A stretch of 8,561 bases of DNA from Candidatus Solibacter sp. (GCA_017883345.1 JADGNT010000176.1:1-8561), one strand, 5' to 3'. Positions 1 to 6,849 are shown, numbered from the stretch's first letter. Program-made: numbers and translations. The notes: generated from the sequence alone by a model not told the origin.

Positions 1-528
1 AGCATGAAGACGCACGGCACCTGGCAGATGGCGACGCTGTCGCGCGAGGCGTCAATGTTCGTCTACGCCAGCCCTCCCCCGTTCATCGGCGATCCTTTTT
101 TCACGCGCGGCGTGTCGCCGGCGGCGATCAAGACGCTTCAAAGTCCGGCGTATCAGAAGACGATTGCATCCGGCCCCCATTTCAACGAATTCCCGGGCTT
201 TCTGGAGACCGCCAAGAAGAATCTCAAGACGCTCGTCGATGCGGGCGTGAAATACGGCTTCGGCACGGATACGGGACCTCCCGGACGCTTCCCAGGCAAT
301 TTCGAGCATTGGGAAATGGAACTCATGGTGGAAGCCGGGTTGACACCGATGCAGGTTCTCACCGCGGCGACACGGAACGCGGCGGAGTTTTTGGGGGCGA
401 AGGACCTCGGTACGCTGGAGCGCTCCAAATGGGCCGACCTGATCGTGCTCGACCGGAACCCGCTCGACGACATCCGGAACACCAGGACGATCAACGCGGT
501 CTATATCGCCGGCCACCGGGTGAGATAG
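1..528 (+). CDS. Amidohydrolase family protein, C-terminal part (5' end outside window)
   Basis: The frame is open from the first base, so the gene begins upstream; 175 residues and a TAG stop are visible. It looks like the C-terminal part of a metal-dependent amidohydrolase of the imidazolonepropionase-like group, which hydrolyses C-N bonds in a TIM barrel. The segment YGFGTDTG carries the conserved metal-site aspartate (codon at 268-270). It is followed by the helix with the typical sequence GLTPMQVLTAATRNAAEFLG and then by the end of the beta-sandwich domain (LGTLERSKWADLIVLD), which closes with an AGHRV strand, so the C-terminus is intact. Family members are usually about 400-450 residues, so more than half is missing. 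The upstream metal-binding histidines cannot be checked. It is convergent with the lactonase gene and is probably not part of the - strand cluster. Substrate is unknown. Confidence 0.9.
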   Translation, partial: SMKTHGTWQMATLSREASMFVYASPPPFIGDPFFTRGVSPAAIKTLQSPAYQKTIASGPHFNEFPGFLETAKKNLKTLVDAGVKYGFGTDTGPPGRFPGNFEHWEMELMVEAGLTPMQVLTAATRNAAEFLGAKDLGTLERSKWADLIVLDRNPLDDIRNTRTINAVYIAGHRVR

Positions 529-664
529 CGCGCCGGCACGCCGGGAGAACGCGATCGCGCTTCGGACTCGCTACCGGAGCTCGTCTACTGTATAGCCTAC
601 CGATATTGCGACGAAAGCTCGCCGAGGATCCGGGCGGAGGCCCCTCGGACATTACTGAGACTGA
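529..664. other. Convergent intergenic gap with GC-rich inverted repeats
   Basis: This 136-base gap separates the stop codons of the amidohydrolase (+) and the lactonase (-), so transcription from both sides should end here. Just at the amidohydrolase stop, AGCGCG (527-532) can pair with CGCGCT (556-561), enclosing CCGGC (533-537) and GCCGG (540-544). A second pair, CCGAGG (622-627) and CCTCGG (643-648), lies nearer the lactonase end. None is followed by a T-run on either strand, so no intrinsic terminator can be called. No gene is seen in it. Confidence 0.4.
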
Positions 665-1807
665 TTACGCGGGCAGTACCGCAAAAGCGATGGATACCGG
701 ACTTGCGTTTTGCACCGGCGCTCCCGTGACAGCCAGCCGGCCCGTCGCAGCGTCGGCTCGGTAGGTGACGACGGTGTCGGACTGCTCGTTGGTTGCGCAG
801 AGGAGCGAGTGAGAGGGATCGAACCCAATGTAACGAGGGGTGCGGCCCCGTGACGGCGTCCAACCGGAGGTAGAAAGCAGGCCGGTCCGCGGATCGGATG
901 TGAACGTGGCGATACTGTCGTGTCCGCGGTTGGAGCAGTAGACGAAGCGGCCGTCCGCGGATACGGCAATCTCCGCGGTGGTATTCTCGCCGGTGTGGTC
1001 GGGTGGCAGCGTGGGCAAGATCTGTACCGGCCGCAGACTGCCGCGATCTGCATCCCAAAAGTGCGTCGTGACGGTGCTGGCGATTTCGTTGACCACCCAC
1101 GCCACGGGCAATCGGGGATGGAACGCCGCGTGGCGCGGGCCGGAGCCGGCGCGAGCGATTGCGGCGCCTTGCTCGGTAGGCGTCAATTTGCCGGTGGCCG
1201 CATCGAAACGGAAGACGAACACGCGGTCCAGGCCCTTGTCCGGCACGATTACCGAGCGCCCCCCTGGTTCGAACACCACGTGATGCGGATGCGAACTGAG
1301 CTGCTTGATGCGGTGGGGGCCGGGCTGCCCTGGAAGGGCGACAACCTGCACGGCGTCGGCGAGCGCACCATCTGGCCGGATGGGCAGCACCCCTACGTTG
1401 CCCGCACCATAATTGGCCACCACCAGAAAGCGGCCGCCGGGAGCGATGGGTTGATGCACGCCATTGCGGCCGCCGGTTTCGGCGCGGTTCAGAAACTCCA
1501 GGAAACCGGTCGCGCGATCCAGCGAAAACGCAGAGGCATAGGTTTCATCGCCGTGCACCGAATAGAGGTGGCGCCGATCCGCGGCCATCACCAGGAATGA
1601 GGGGTTGACTAAGCCGCCGACGTGCTGCACGTGCGTCCAGACGGCTGTCTGAGGGTCGATGCGATAAACGTGGATGCCGTCACCGCGCGCGGAACGTTGG
1701 GCGGTTGTGTAGCAGCCCACGTAGGCATACAGCGCTCCGCGCATGGACTGTGCGGCGAGCGGCGCCGCCATCAACCCGCCCAACAGGGTCCGCCGGGTCA
1801 GGGGCAA
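665..1807 (-). CDS. Lactonase family (6-phosphogluconolactonase-like) seven-bladed beta-propeller, exported
   Basis: This 380-residue protein matches the lactonase family (PF10282), beta-propellers that include the YbhE-type 6-phosphogluconolactonases and muconate-type lactone enzymes. Blade-type repeats are visible as HPHHVVFEPGGRSVIV (173-188), GPRHAAFHP (223-231), TAEIAVSADGRFVYCSNRG (277-295) and TPRYIGFDPSHSLLCATN (323-340), each followed by a D..V.T/F.F strand. The length is normal for the family. The N-terminus (LTRRTLLGGLMAAPLAAQ) reads as a twin-arginine signal with a likely cut after AAQ, so the protein should act in the periplasm, where opening sugar lactones is a plausible job. 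The only in-frame start near the signal is TTG at 1805-1807, with no good ribosome binding site. An ideal site lies 46 bases upstream but leads into another frame, so start and frame are uncertain here. Last gene of the putative operon, 53 bases after the serine hydrolase. Confidence 0.85.
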   Translation of the reverse strand: MPLTRRTLLGGLMAAPLAAQSMRGALYAYVGCYTTAQRSARGDGIHVYRIDPQTAVWTHVQHVGGLVNPSFLVMAADRRHLYSVHGDETYASAFSLDRATGFLEFLNRAETGGRNGVHQPIAPGGRFLVVANYGAGNVGVLPIRPDGALADAVQVVALPGQPGPHRIKQLSSHPHHVVFEPGGRSVIVPDKGLDRVFVFRFDAATGKLTPTEQGAAIARAGSGPRHAAFHPRLPVAWVVNEIASTVTTHFWDADRGSLRPVQILPTLPPDHTGENTTAEIAVSADGRFVYCSNRGHDSIATFTSDPRTGLLSTSGWTPSRGRTPRYIGFDPSHSLLCATNEQSDTVVTYRADAATGRLAVTGAPVQNASPVSIAFAVLPA

Positions 1808-1847
1808 GCTTAGGGTTGGGCCGCACCTTCCAGTTTGGACCTTTCGG

Positions 1848-1860
1848 CACTTTCCCTCCT
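1848..1860 (-). promoter_or_regulatory. Strong ribosome binding site followed by GTG, out of frame with the lactonase
   Basis: Directly after the TAA stop of the serine hydrolase, the - strand reads AGGAGGGAAAGTG. This is a near-perfect Shine-Dalgarno sequence with a GTG at suitable distance (1848-1850), the classic layout for translational coupling to a next gene. The GTG frame runs 56 codons to a stop at about 1680 and overlaps the lactonase N-terminus in another frame. The peptide resembles nothing known to me. Either a frameshift between about 1808 and 1847 separates this start from the lactonase, or the site feeds ribosomes to the downstream TTG. Confidence 0.5.
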
Positions 1861-3108
1861 TTATCGAACGACAGAAGCCACAACCATCTCCAACAGTCTA
1901 CGCACGCCATCGTCCCCACCTACCGGACCATCATGAAATTGATCGTGCGGACGCGCCTTCCAGTTGTCGCGTGAATGATCCATCTGGTACGTGGCCGGCA
2001 GACCCGTCAGGCCGGGATCGAGTTGCGCGTCGCTGGCGGACATTTTGTAGATCACCAGGTCGAGCGACGGCACAACGTAGATGGCCGAGCCGCCCGCCCC
2101 GGACTTGAAGAACGCATCGCGCGGTGCTCCAAAGACGTGGCCGTCCGCGTTTACCTCGAACATCAGGCTCATCGGCGAGTGCGGGTTATAGGGCGAGGGC
2201 CTGCCGCACATGGCGATATACTCCGCGGGCACCAGTTGCCGATTGGCCCAACGGCCCTTGTGTAGCAGAAGATAACTGAATCGGACCGCATCGGTGGCGC
2301 GCAATGCGATACCGCCGCCGCCCGGCGTGTGTGGCAGGGTGCTTCCGTTGCGATGCAGCGCGTAACCCCAAGGCCCGAACCCCATCGGCTGGGCCAGTTT
2401 CTCGGCGATGTATTGCTGCATCTCCATTCCGGTCAGGTGGCGCAGCACGATGGAGGCCACGTGCGGCGAGGCCGACGCGTAGGAGTATCCTTCGCCGGGC
2501 TTGGTCCACATCAGTGTTCGCAAGGCGCTGGTATCCTGGTCCCCCGATGCGGCCGGGCGCGGAACGGACTCCAGTTGGAGATTCTCTCCGCGGACGATTC
2601 CGGGATTGCCGCCATCGCCGTGCATACCGGAAGTCATGCTCAGCAAGTGTCCCAGCTTGATATCGGCCTTCAATGGGTCGCTCAGCGGAAGTGCTTCCGG
2701 CAGGTACCTCTCAGTGAATACCTTGGTCTCAAGCCCTTCGGGGATCTGGTCGTGCTTCTCCTGCATCATGATCCCGCAGGAAATGCTGGCGAACGCTTTC
2801 CCGATCGACGCCATATCGGGATGCGCTTCGCGATTGCCTTTGCCGAAGTATTTTTCGTAGACCAGATAACCGTGACGCACCACTACCAGGCCGCCATGTT
2901 GGCTGGTTTCCTTCTCGAATTCGAACGCCTGGTCCAGCCTGGCGGGATCCATGCCCCCCGTTTTGCGGATCGTCGCGGCGTCCGTAAGAGTCCGCCAGCC
3001 CTCTGCGCTGTCCGGAGACGGAAAGTAGTCGGGGCCTCCCGCGAGTGCCAGAGGCAGGCACAAAAGCAGGGCAGAAGATGCCGCGCGTTGGAATATTCTT
3101 TCGATCAT
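1861..3108 (-). CDS. Serine hydrolase, class C beta-lactamase-like, exported
   Basis: This 415-residue protein belongs to the beta-lactamase class C / penicillin-binding-protein-like serine hydrolases, which use an acyl-serine intermediate to cleave amides or esters. The nucleophile motif is Ser101-Ile-Gly-Lys104. The third motif is Lys335-Ser-Gly, in FFKSGAGGSAIYVVPSLDLV, as expected for the last strand of the active site. The second motif, normally Tyr-x-Asn, reads Tyr210-Ala-Ser212 after PGEGYS. The N-terminus is a Sec-type signal (MIERIFQRAASSALLLCLPL, then ALAGG), which supports the ATG at 3106-3108; GGGGAG precedes it by 3 bases. A longer frame back to 3201 would hide this signal and overlap the upstream gene. 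It sits 73 bases after the enolase-like gene and 53 before the lactonase, so it is probably co-transcribed. The real substrate may be a peptide, an ester or a small amide; antibiotic resistance is not implied. Confidence 0.9.
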   Translation of the reverse strand: MIERIFQRAASSALLLCLPLALAGGPDYFPSPDSAEGWRTLTDAATIRKTGGMDPARLDQAFEFEKETSQHGGLVVVRHGYLVYEKYFGKGNREAHPDMASIGKAFASISCGIMMQEKHDQIPEGLETKVFTERYLPEALPLSDPLKADIKLGHLLSMTSGMHGDGGNPGIVRGENLQLESVPRPAASGDQDTSALRTLMWTKPGEGYSYASASPHVASIVLRHLTGMEMQQYIAEKLAQPMGFGPWGYALHRNGSTLPHTPGGGGIALRATDAVRFSYLLLHKGRWANRQLVPAEYIAMCGRPSPYNPHSPMSLMFEVNADGHVFGAPRDAFFKSGAGGSAIYVVPSLDLVIYKMSASDAQLDPGLTGLPATYQMDHSRDNWKARPHDQFHDGPVGGDDGVRRLLEMVVASVVR

Positions 3109-3124
3109 GGTCTCCCCACGATTA

Positions 3125-3170
3125 TTCCGCAAATCGCCACCGATCGGTAGCACTGCCGGGATCGGCGGAA
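3125..3170 (-). other. Possible RNA hairpin in spacer before the serine hydrolase
   Basis: In the 73-base spacer, TTCCG (3125-3129) can pair with CGGAA (3166-3170), and CCGATC (3140-3145) with GATCGG (3160-3165). On one side the two arms are adjacent; on the other they are split by a 10-base bulge. The terminal loop is 14 bases. The same stretch contains the perfect DNA palindrome ACCGATCGGT (3139-3148), which could instead be a protein site. No T-run follows, so it is not a standard terminator. Confidence 0.3.
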
Positions 3171-3181
3171 CAGAGCCCCGC

Positions 3182-4522
3182 TTACTTGATGGCGGTGCCA
3201 TCCCTCAATCGCAGCTCTCCCCATCCACCGTTCAGGCGTTTCCGCTCGCTGGTTTCGCCGGTTCCGAACGGGTACTTCGCCGCGGCGTTTTCATCGAGTT
3301 CGATTCCCCAACCTGGCGCCTCGTTGGCCCATAGGTAACCGTCTTTCACCACCGGGCAGCCTTTAAAGATCTCCTGAGTCCGCTCGTTGAAGGGTGAGTA
3401 CTCCTGGATGCCGAAGTTCGGGCTGATCAGGTCGAGCGTGACGTTCACCATGTGTCCGATGGGGGACAGGTCTGGGGGGCCGTGCCAGGCGGTCTTCACC
3501 CCGAACTGCTCGGCCAGAGTGGCGATCTTGCGCGCCGGGCTGAATCCGCCGGCCTGTGATGGATGCACCCGGATGTAGTCGATGAGCCGCCCGGCGATGA
3601 GTTCCTGCCACTGATGCGGGTTGTTGAACAGTTCACCCATCGCAATGGGCGTCGTGCAGTTGTCGCGGATCTGCCGGAAGTAGGCCGAGTCCTCCGGCGG
3701 CAGCGGGTCCTCGATGAAGAATAGCTTAAACCTGTCCACGTCCTTGCAGAACTGTACCGCTTCATTGGGCGAGACCTTCTCACCCATGTCGTGCAGTAGT
3801 CCCACCTCATCGCCTAGTTCCTGGCGGCAGATTTCCAGGAGCTTGAAAGTGCGCCGGCAATAGGACTTGCGATCGAATGTAAGACCGCCGTTGAGGCCCG
3901 GCTTCATGTCGTTATCGGCGGGGGAGCCGGCCATCGACCTCACGTCGCCCACCTGGACCCGGATATTACGGAATCCCTGGGCCAGCGACTGTCTGGCCAG
4001 TTCCACCGTCTCTGGATAGGTCGCCCCAAGCACTTTGGAATAGCACTCCGCCGCTTCGCGGCACTTGCCGCCCGCCAACTGATATACCGGCAAGGCGGCC
4101 TGGCGACCCTTGATGTCCCAGAGCGCCTGATCGATGCCGCTCAAAGCGTTGTTCAGCACCGGCCCGTTTTTCCAGTACGAGCTATCATAGGCCGACTGCC
4201 AGATATCCTCAATCCGGTCCGCAGGCTTGTTTAGAAGGAACGGCTTCAGGTACTTCTCGACCGCCGGCCGTATCAGATCCGCGCGCTGAGTGAAGGTGGC
4301 ACAGCCGTATCCGTACAGCCCATCCTGATCCGTCGTGACTTTGACAACCGTCAGGCGCACGCTCGCCGGCTCGGTTTCGATCACCTCTATGTCCCGGATC
4401 CTGGGAGAGGGCACCCCGCGCCTGGAGGCTAGGTTGGCTTCCTGCGCGTTCTGCTTCCGGGCACCGAGCAATCCCATCAGTCCGAGGGCGGCCGCCGGGC
4501 GCAACAGCCCGCGGCGGCTCAT
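3182..4522 (-). CDS. Enolase-superfamily protein of the RspA / mannonate dehydratase type, Tat-exported
   Basis: This 446-residue protein belongs to the mandelate racemase/muconate lactonizing branch of the enolase superfamily and is closest in pattern to the RspA/ManD group, which dehydrates sugar acids with a Mg ion. Metal ligands are visible as Asp245 (LLHDMGEK), Glu271 (FFIEDPLPPE) and Glu297 (PIAMGELFN). His347 (TAWHGPPDLSP) and Glu374 (NFGIQEYSPF) complete the barrel motifs, and DGYLWANEAPGWGIELDE is the family's C-terminal signature. In true mannonate dehydratases the Asp is followed two residues on by a catalytic His, which here is Gly247; the catalytic Tyr 12 residues after the conserved Arg (Arg188) is here Ser200. 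Mannonate dehydration is therefore doubtful. The N-terminus MSRRGLLRPAAALGLMGLLG is a twin-arginine signal, unusual for a family that is mostly cytosolic. The ATG at 4520-4522 has GAGGAAG 9 bases upstream; the ATG at 4568-4570 abuts its AAGGAG and is less likely. Confidence 0.88.
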   Translation of the reverse strand: MSRRGLLRPAAALGLMGLLGARKQNAQEANLASRRGVPSPRIRDIEVIETEPASVRLTVVKVTTDQDGLYGYGCATFTQRADLIRPAVEKYLKPFLLNKPADRIEDIWQSAYDSSYWKNGPVLNNALSGIDQALWDIKGRQAALPVYQLAGGKCREAAECYSKVLGATYPETVELARQSLAQGFRNIRVQVGDVRSMAGSPADNDMKPGLNGGLTFDRKSYCRRTFKLLEICRQELGDEVGLLHDMGEKVSPNEAVQFCKDVDRFKLFFIEDPLPPEDSAYFRQIRDNCTTPIAMGELFNNPHQWQELIAGRLIDYIRVHPSQAGGFSPARKIATLAEQFGVKTAWHGPPDLSPIGHMVNVTLDLISPNFGIQEYSPFNERTQEIFKGCPVVKDGYLWANEAPGWGIELDENAAAKYPFGTGETSERKRLNGGWGELRLRDGTAIK

Positions 4523-4554
4523 GCCGCTTGGCTTCCTCAAATCGTCACCCCAGT

Positions 4555-4610
4555 GGCCGGTGTCCGCCATCTCCTTACGTTACCAGTACGGCGGACTTTG
4601 CCCACCGGCC
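4555..4610 (-). other. Bipartite 14-bp hairpin in the spacer before the enolase-like gene
   Basis: Two perfectly complementary 7-bp arms stack on one another. GGCCGGT (4555-4561) pairs with ACCGGCC (4604-4610), and GTCCGCC (4562-4568) pairs with GGCGGAC (4590-4596). A 7-base one-sided bulge lies at 4597-4603 and the terminal loop is 21 bases (4569-4589). In the - strand transcript the loop presents AAGGAG, directly followed by an ATG whose last base lies at the base of the stem. The 3' arm ends 32 bases before the chosen start. There is no T-run after it, so termination is unlikely; a role in mRNA processing, stability or control of the downstream gene is possible. Confidence 0.5.
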
Positions 4611-4630
4611 GCATGTCTCAACTCGACAGG

Positions 4631-5506
4631 TCAGAACTCGAGTTTGCTCAGATAGTCGTAGCTCTGGCGGAGACTATCCACTGGATTGCCAGAAGTCTGG
4701 TCCTGCTCAACAATAAAGTGCTTCACGCCGGTGTCACTGGCTGTCCGCAGAATGGCGGCTATGTTCAGAACCCCGTTCCCAACCTCGCGGAATGCGGTCG
4801 GCGGCACGTTTTCGTTGTACTGCACCGGCATACCGTCGGGCTTATTCTTGACGTGCAGCAACTGGAACCGCCCGGAATTGCGCTTCAGTACCTCGATGGG
4901 GTCGTGCCCGGCGACACTGGCCCAGAAGATATCGAGTTCGAAGCCGACCAGCCGCTTGTCGGTTTGGGCGGTTATGAGTTCCCAAGGCGTTGAGGACCCG
5001 ATGGGCCGGAACTCGAACGCGTGATTGTGATAGCAGAACCGCAACCCTGCCTTTTGGCAGAGTGCGCCCACCTCGTTCAGGGTGTCGGCCAGCGCCTTGA
5101 AGCGATCCATTCCGGCCGTACGCTCGGGCCGCGGCACGGCTGGATAGACCATGTATTCGAAACCGTGCTGTTTGACGGTATCGATGGCGGCGATGAGTTT
5201 TGTACGATTCTCAGACTTGAAGAGCTCCGAGTCCATATGGATACTTACCGGGTGCATCTTCGTCCGCTTGAGGCCGGGCCAGACTTTGTCCAGGCTCGCC
5301 CAGATCACCTCAGCTTCGCGGAAGCCGACCTGGTCCAACATCTTTAGCACTTCCGCCGGATCGCTGTTGGCAATCAGATCGCGCACCGAGTAAAGCTGTA
5401 CGCCGATGGTCTTCAATGAGTGCTGACTGGCCCGAGCCGGCCAGGCGTGAAGCGCCGGGAAAGCGCCGGCGCCTTTCAGGAGAGTACGTCGAGAGAGGTT
5501 TTTCAT
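4631..5506 (-). CDS. Sugar phosphate isomerase/epimerase family TIM barrel, Tat-exported
   Basis: This 291-residue protein fits the xylose isomerase-like TIM barrel family (AP endonuclease family 2), which isomerises or epimerises sugars and inositols with a divalent metal. The barrel starts at IGVQLYSVRD (34-43). Candidate metal ligands follow in family order: Glu165 in CYHNHAFEF, Asp192 in GFELDIF, His218 in LLHVKN and Glu267 in HFIVEQDQ. EVGNGVLNIAAIL (241-253) is the usual loop near the end. The N-terminus MKNLSRRTLLKGAGAFPALH continues to a likely ARA cut near residue 26 and is a twin-arginine signal. This supports the ATG at 5504-5506 over the GTG at 5543-5545, although the ribosome binding site is weak. 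It is the first gene of the putative operon; the enolase-like gene follows after 108 bases. Proteins of this type are common in Acidobacteriota and Planctomycetota, but most have no proven substrate. Confidence 0.9.
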   Translation of the reverse strand: MKNLSRRTLLKGAGAFPALHAWPARASQHSLKTIGVQLYSVRDLIANSDPAEVLKMLDQVGFREAEVIWASLDKVWPGLKRTKMHPVSIHMDSELFKSENRTKLIAAIDTVKQHGFEYMVYPAVPRPERTAGMDRFKALADTLNEVGALCQKAGLRFCYHNHAFEFRPIGSSTPWELITAQTDKRLVGFELDIFWASVAGHDPIEVLKRNSGRFQLLHVKNKPDGMPVQYNENVPPTAFREVGNGVLNIAAILRTASDTGVKHFIVEQDQTSGNPVDSLRQSYDYLSKLEF

Positions 5507-5605
5507 TGGCTTTGATTTGTGCTGGGAAACAGACTGCCGGAACACCCCATCATAGGGTCACCGTGCCGCTTGTGGGACTGACACTATCGTCACGGCGATC
5601 AACTG

Positions 5606-5635
5606 ATTATCGATCAAGCGAAGTGGCCGAATCAA
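5606..5635 (-). promoter_or_regulatory. Likely sigma-70-type promoter for the isomerase-to-lactonase operon
   Basis: On the - strand, TTGATT (5630-5635) is followed after 18 bases by GATAAT (5606-5611). The first matches four of six bases of the -35 consensus and the second five of six of the -10 consensus. Transcription would start near 5599, giving a leader of about 93 bases before the isomerase ATG. TTGATCG occurs twice, 15 bases apart (+ strand CGATCAA at 5596-5602 and 5611-5617), flanking and touching the -10 box, a position suited to an operator. Confidence 0.4.
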
Positions 5636-5696
5636 GTTTACTCTAGTGAAACCCTCCGCCTCCTCCAGGCGATGGGGGTTCGCATGGCAAACCTCG

Positions 5697-6842
5697 CTAC
5701 TCCTTGTTGAGCGCCTTGAAAATATCCGCGATATTGGACTTCACCGCACCGGCAACCGCGCTTTGCGGACTGACGCGCATCTGCGGACCGTCATACTTCG
5801 TAATCTGGCCGCCGACGAACTCGCCGTAGCCGCCGCCCAGCGACTTGAGCGTGGCCGGCGCGATCGCGGCCTGGAGTTGCTCGACGGTTTCCCCTTTCTG
5901 TTTGCCGGTGTCCACGGCTTCGGTCAACTCCCGTATGTAACCGGAAAACTGGTCCAGCCGCTCGCGCGAGTGCTGGACGCCGCCGTGACCTCCGATCAAC
6001 TGGGTGAATTCGAACCGCGCCACGGCTCGGATTGTGCCCGGCCATTCCTTCGGGTAGGCATCGCCCAGGTACGGCAGCCAGCCGTGCACCAGGTCGCCCG
6101 TGGCGATCACCTTCTTCTGCGGGCAGTACACGACGACGTCGCCGGCTGTGTGGCCGCGGCCGCGGAAAGCCAGATGCAATTCATGCGCCTTGTCGTGCAG
6201 CACCAGGTTATCGGAGAAGGTGAAGTTCGGCAGCTCCGGCGCCCACCCGCGCATCTCGCCGAGGTAGGCGCGCATCTCCGACGTCATCCTCTGGTAGTAG
6301 GCCTTCTCCTGCGGCGTTCGGGCGGCTGCCAGCTTTTGTTGCCAGCTCTCCAACGACGTGGCGGTCGATTCGAGGGACGCCTTCAGCCGCGCGGCGCCGA
6401 ACTCGGCGATCAGGTTGCGGGTGACAGTGCTGGAGATAATCTCGGCCGCCGGTGCCAGTAGCTTGTACTCTGGCGCGCCTTGCGTATGGTCCCAGTGGAA
6501 GTGCGTGTTTACGATGTAGCGGATCGGTTTGGGGCTGACTTCCTTGCCGATCTGCGCCGCGAGCGAGGCCACCGCCGACAGCTTTGAGTGCGTGTCGACG
6601 ACCAGCAGATCGTGGGCGTTTTCGAAAATGGCAGCGTTGCAGTTTGTGACGCCAGCCGGCCGCGCGACGGCGGCATATACGCCCTCGGCGACCTTCTCGA
6701 TGTCGAACACGTTGGCGGGCGCTCCGGGGGCCTGCGCGCGCGCCTGCGCGGCGCGGAAGAAGGCCTGCTCAATGAGGGAAGCGCCCAACCAGCCGGCGCC
6801 GAGAGTCCGCGCGAAAAATCCGCGCCGCGAGTGCAAGTGCAT
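5697..6842 (-). CDS. MBL-fold metallo-hydrolase, Tat-exported
   Basis: This 381-residue protein has a complete metallo-beta-lactamase fold signature for a two-metal hydrolase. The motif His114-x-His116-x-Asp118-His119 lies in VNTHFHWDHTQG. His231 is in RGRGHTAGDVVVY, Asp250 in VIATGDLVHG and His286 in LIGGHGGVQHSRERL. Residues 145-200 are a charged, mainly helical insert between the first and second metal motifs, and about 65 residues follow the helix after His286. The start MHLHSRRGFFARTLGAGWLG is a twin-arginine signal. Choosing ATG 6840-6842 is supported by GGAGG 5 bases upstream; the frame runs open to 7037, but that stretch contains the promoter and has no protein-like pattern. A TATAAT element lies 35 bases ahead of the start. 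The gene is separated from GH3 by 237 bases and from the isomerase by 190. Beta-lactam, lactone or thioester substrates are all possible for this fold. Confidence 0.9.
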   Translation of the reverse strand: MHLHSRRGFFARTLGAGWLGASLIEQAFFRAAQARAQAPGAPANVFDIEKVAEGVYAAVARPAGVTNCNAAIFENAHDLLVVDTHSKLSAVASLAAQIGKEVSPKPIRYIVNTHFHWDHTQGAPEYKLLAPAAEIISSTVTRNLIAEFGAARLKASLESTATSLESWQQKLAAARTPQEKAYYQRMTSEMRAYLGEMRGWAPELPNFTFSDNLVLHDKAHELHLAFRGRGHTAGDVVVYCPQKKVIATGDLVHGWLPYLGDAYPKEWPGTIRAVARFEFTQLIGGHGGVQHSRERLDQFSGYIRELTEAVDTGKQKGETVEQLQAAIAPATLKSLGGGYGEFVGGQITKYDGPQMRVSPQSAVAGAVKSNIADIFKALNKE

Positions 6843-6849
6843 GAGCACC

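Noticed and set aside
920..1600. + strand open frame (226 codons) opposite the lactonase
   Set aside because: The opposite strand carries conserved beta-propeller repeats; the + frame has no family-like pattern or ribosome binding site.
2329..3150. Long + strand open frame (273 codons) opposite the serine hydrolase
   Set aside because: It lies wholly antisense to a gene with clear family motifs, and its composition (Arg/His/Gly-rich, no domain pattern) is that of a GC-rich shadow frame.
4523..4570. Upstream ATG at 4568-4570 as start of the enolase-like gene
   Set aside because: AAGGAG touches the ATG with no spacing, and starting there would put 16 polar residues before the twin-arginine signal. 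It is kept only as an alternative in the hairpin finding.
5507..5545. GTG start for the isomerase 13 codons upstream
   Set aside because: The added residues carry no signal features and the twin-arginine motif is best placed from the ATG at 5506.
5657..5671. CGCCT/AGGCG hairpin downstream of the MBL gene as a terminator
   Set aside because: The stem is only 5 bp with a 5-base loop and there is no T-run after it on the - strand.
5646..6461. Long + strand open frame (271 codons) opposite the MBL gene
   Set aside because: It is antisense to the MBL metal-site region and has no recognisable domain; its Arg/Leu/Gly bias fits a shadow frame.
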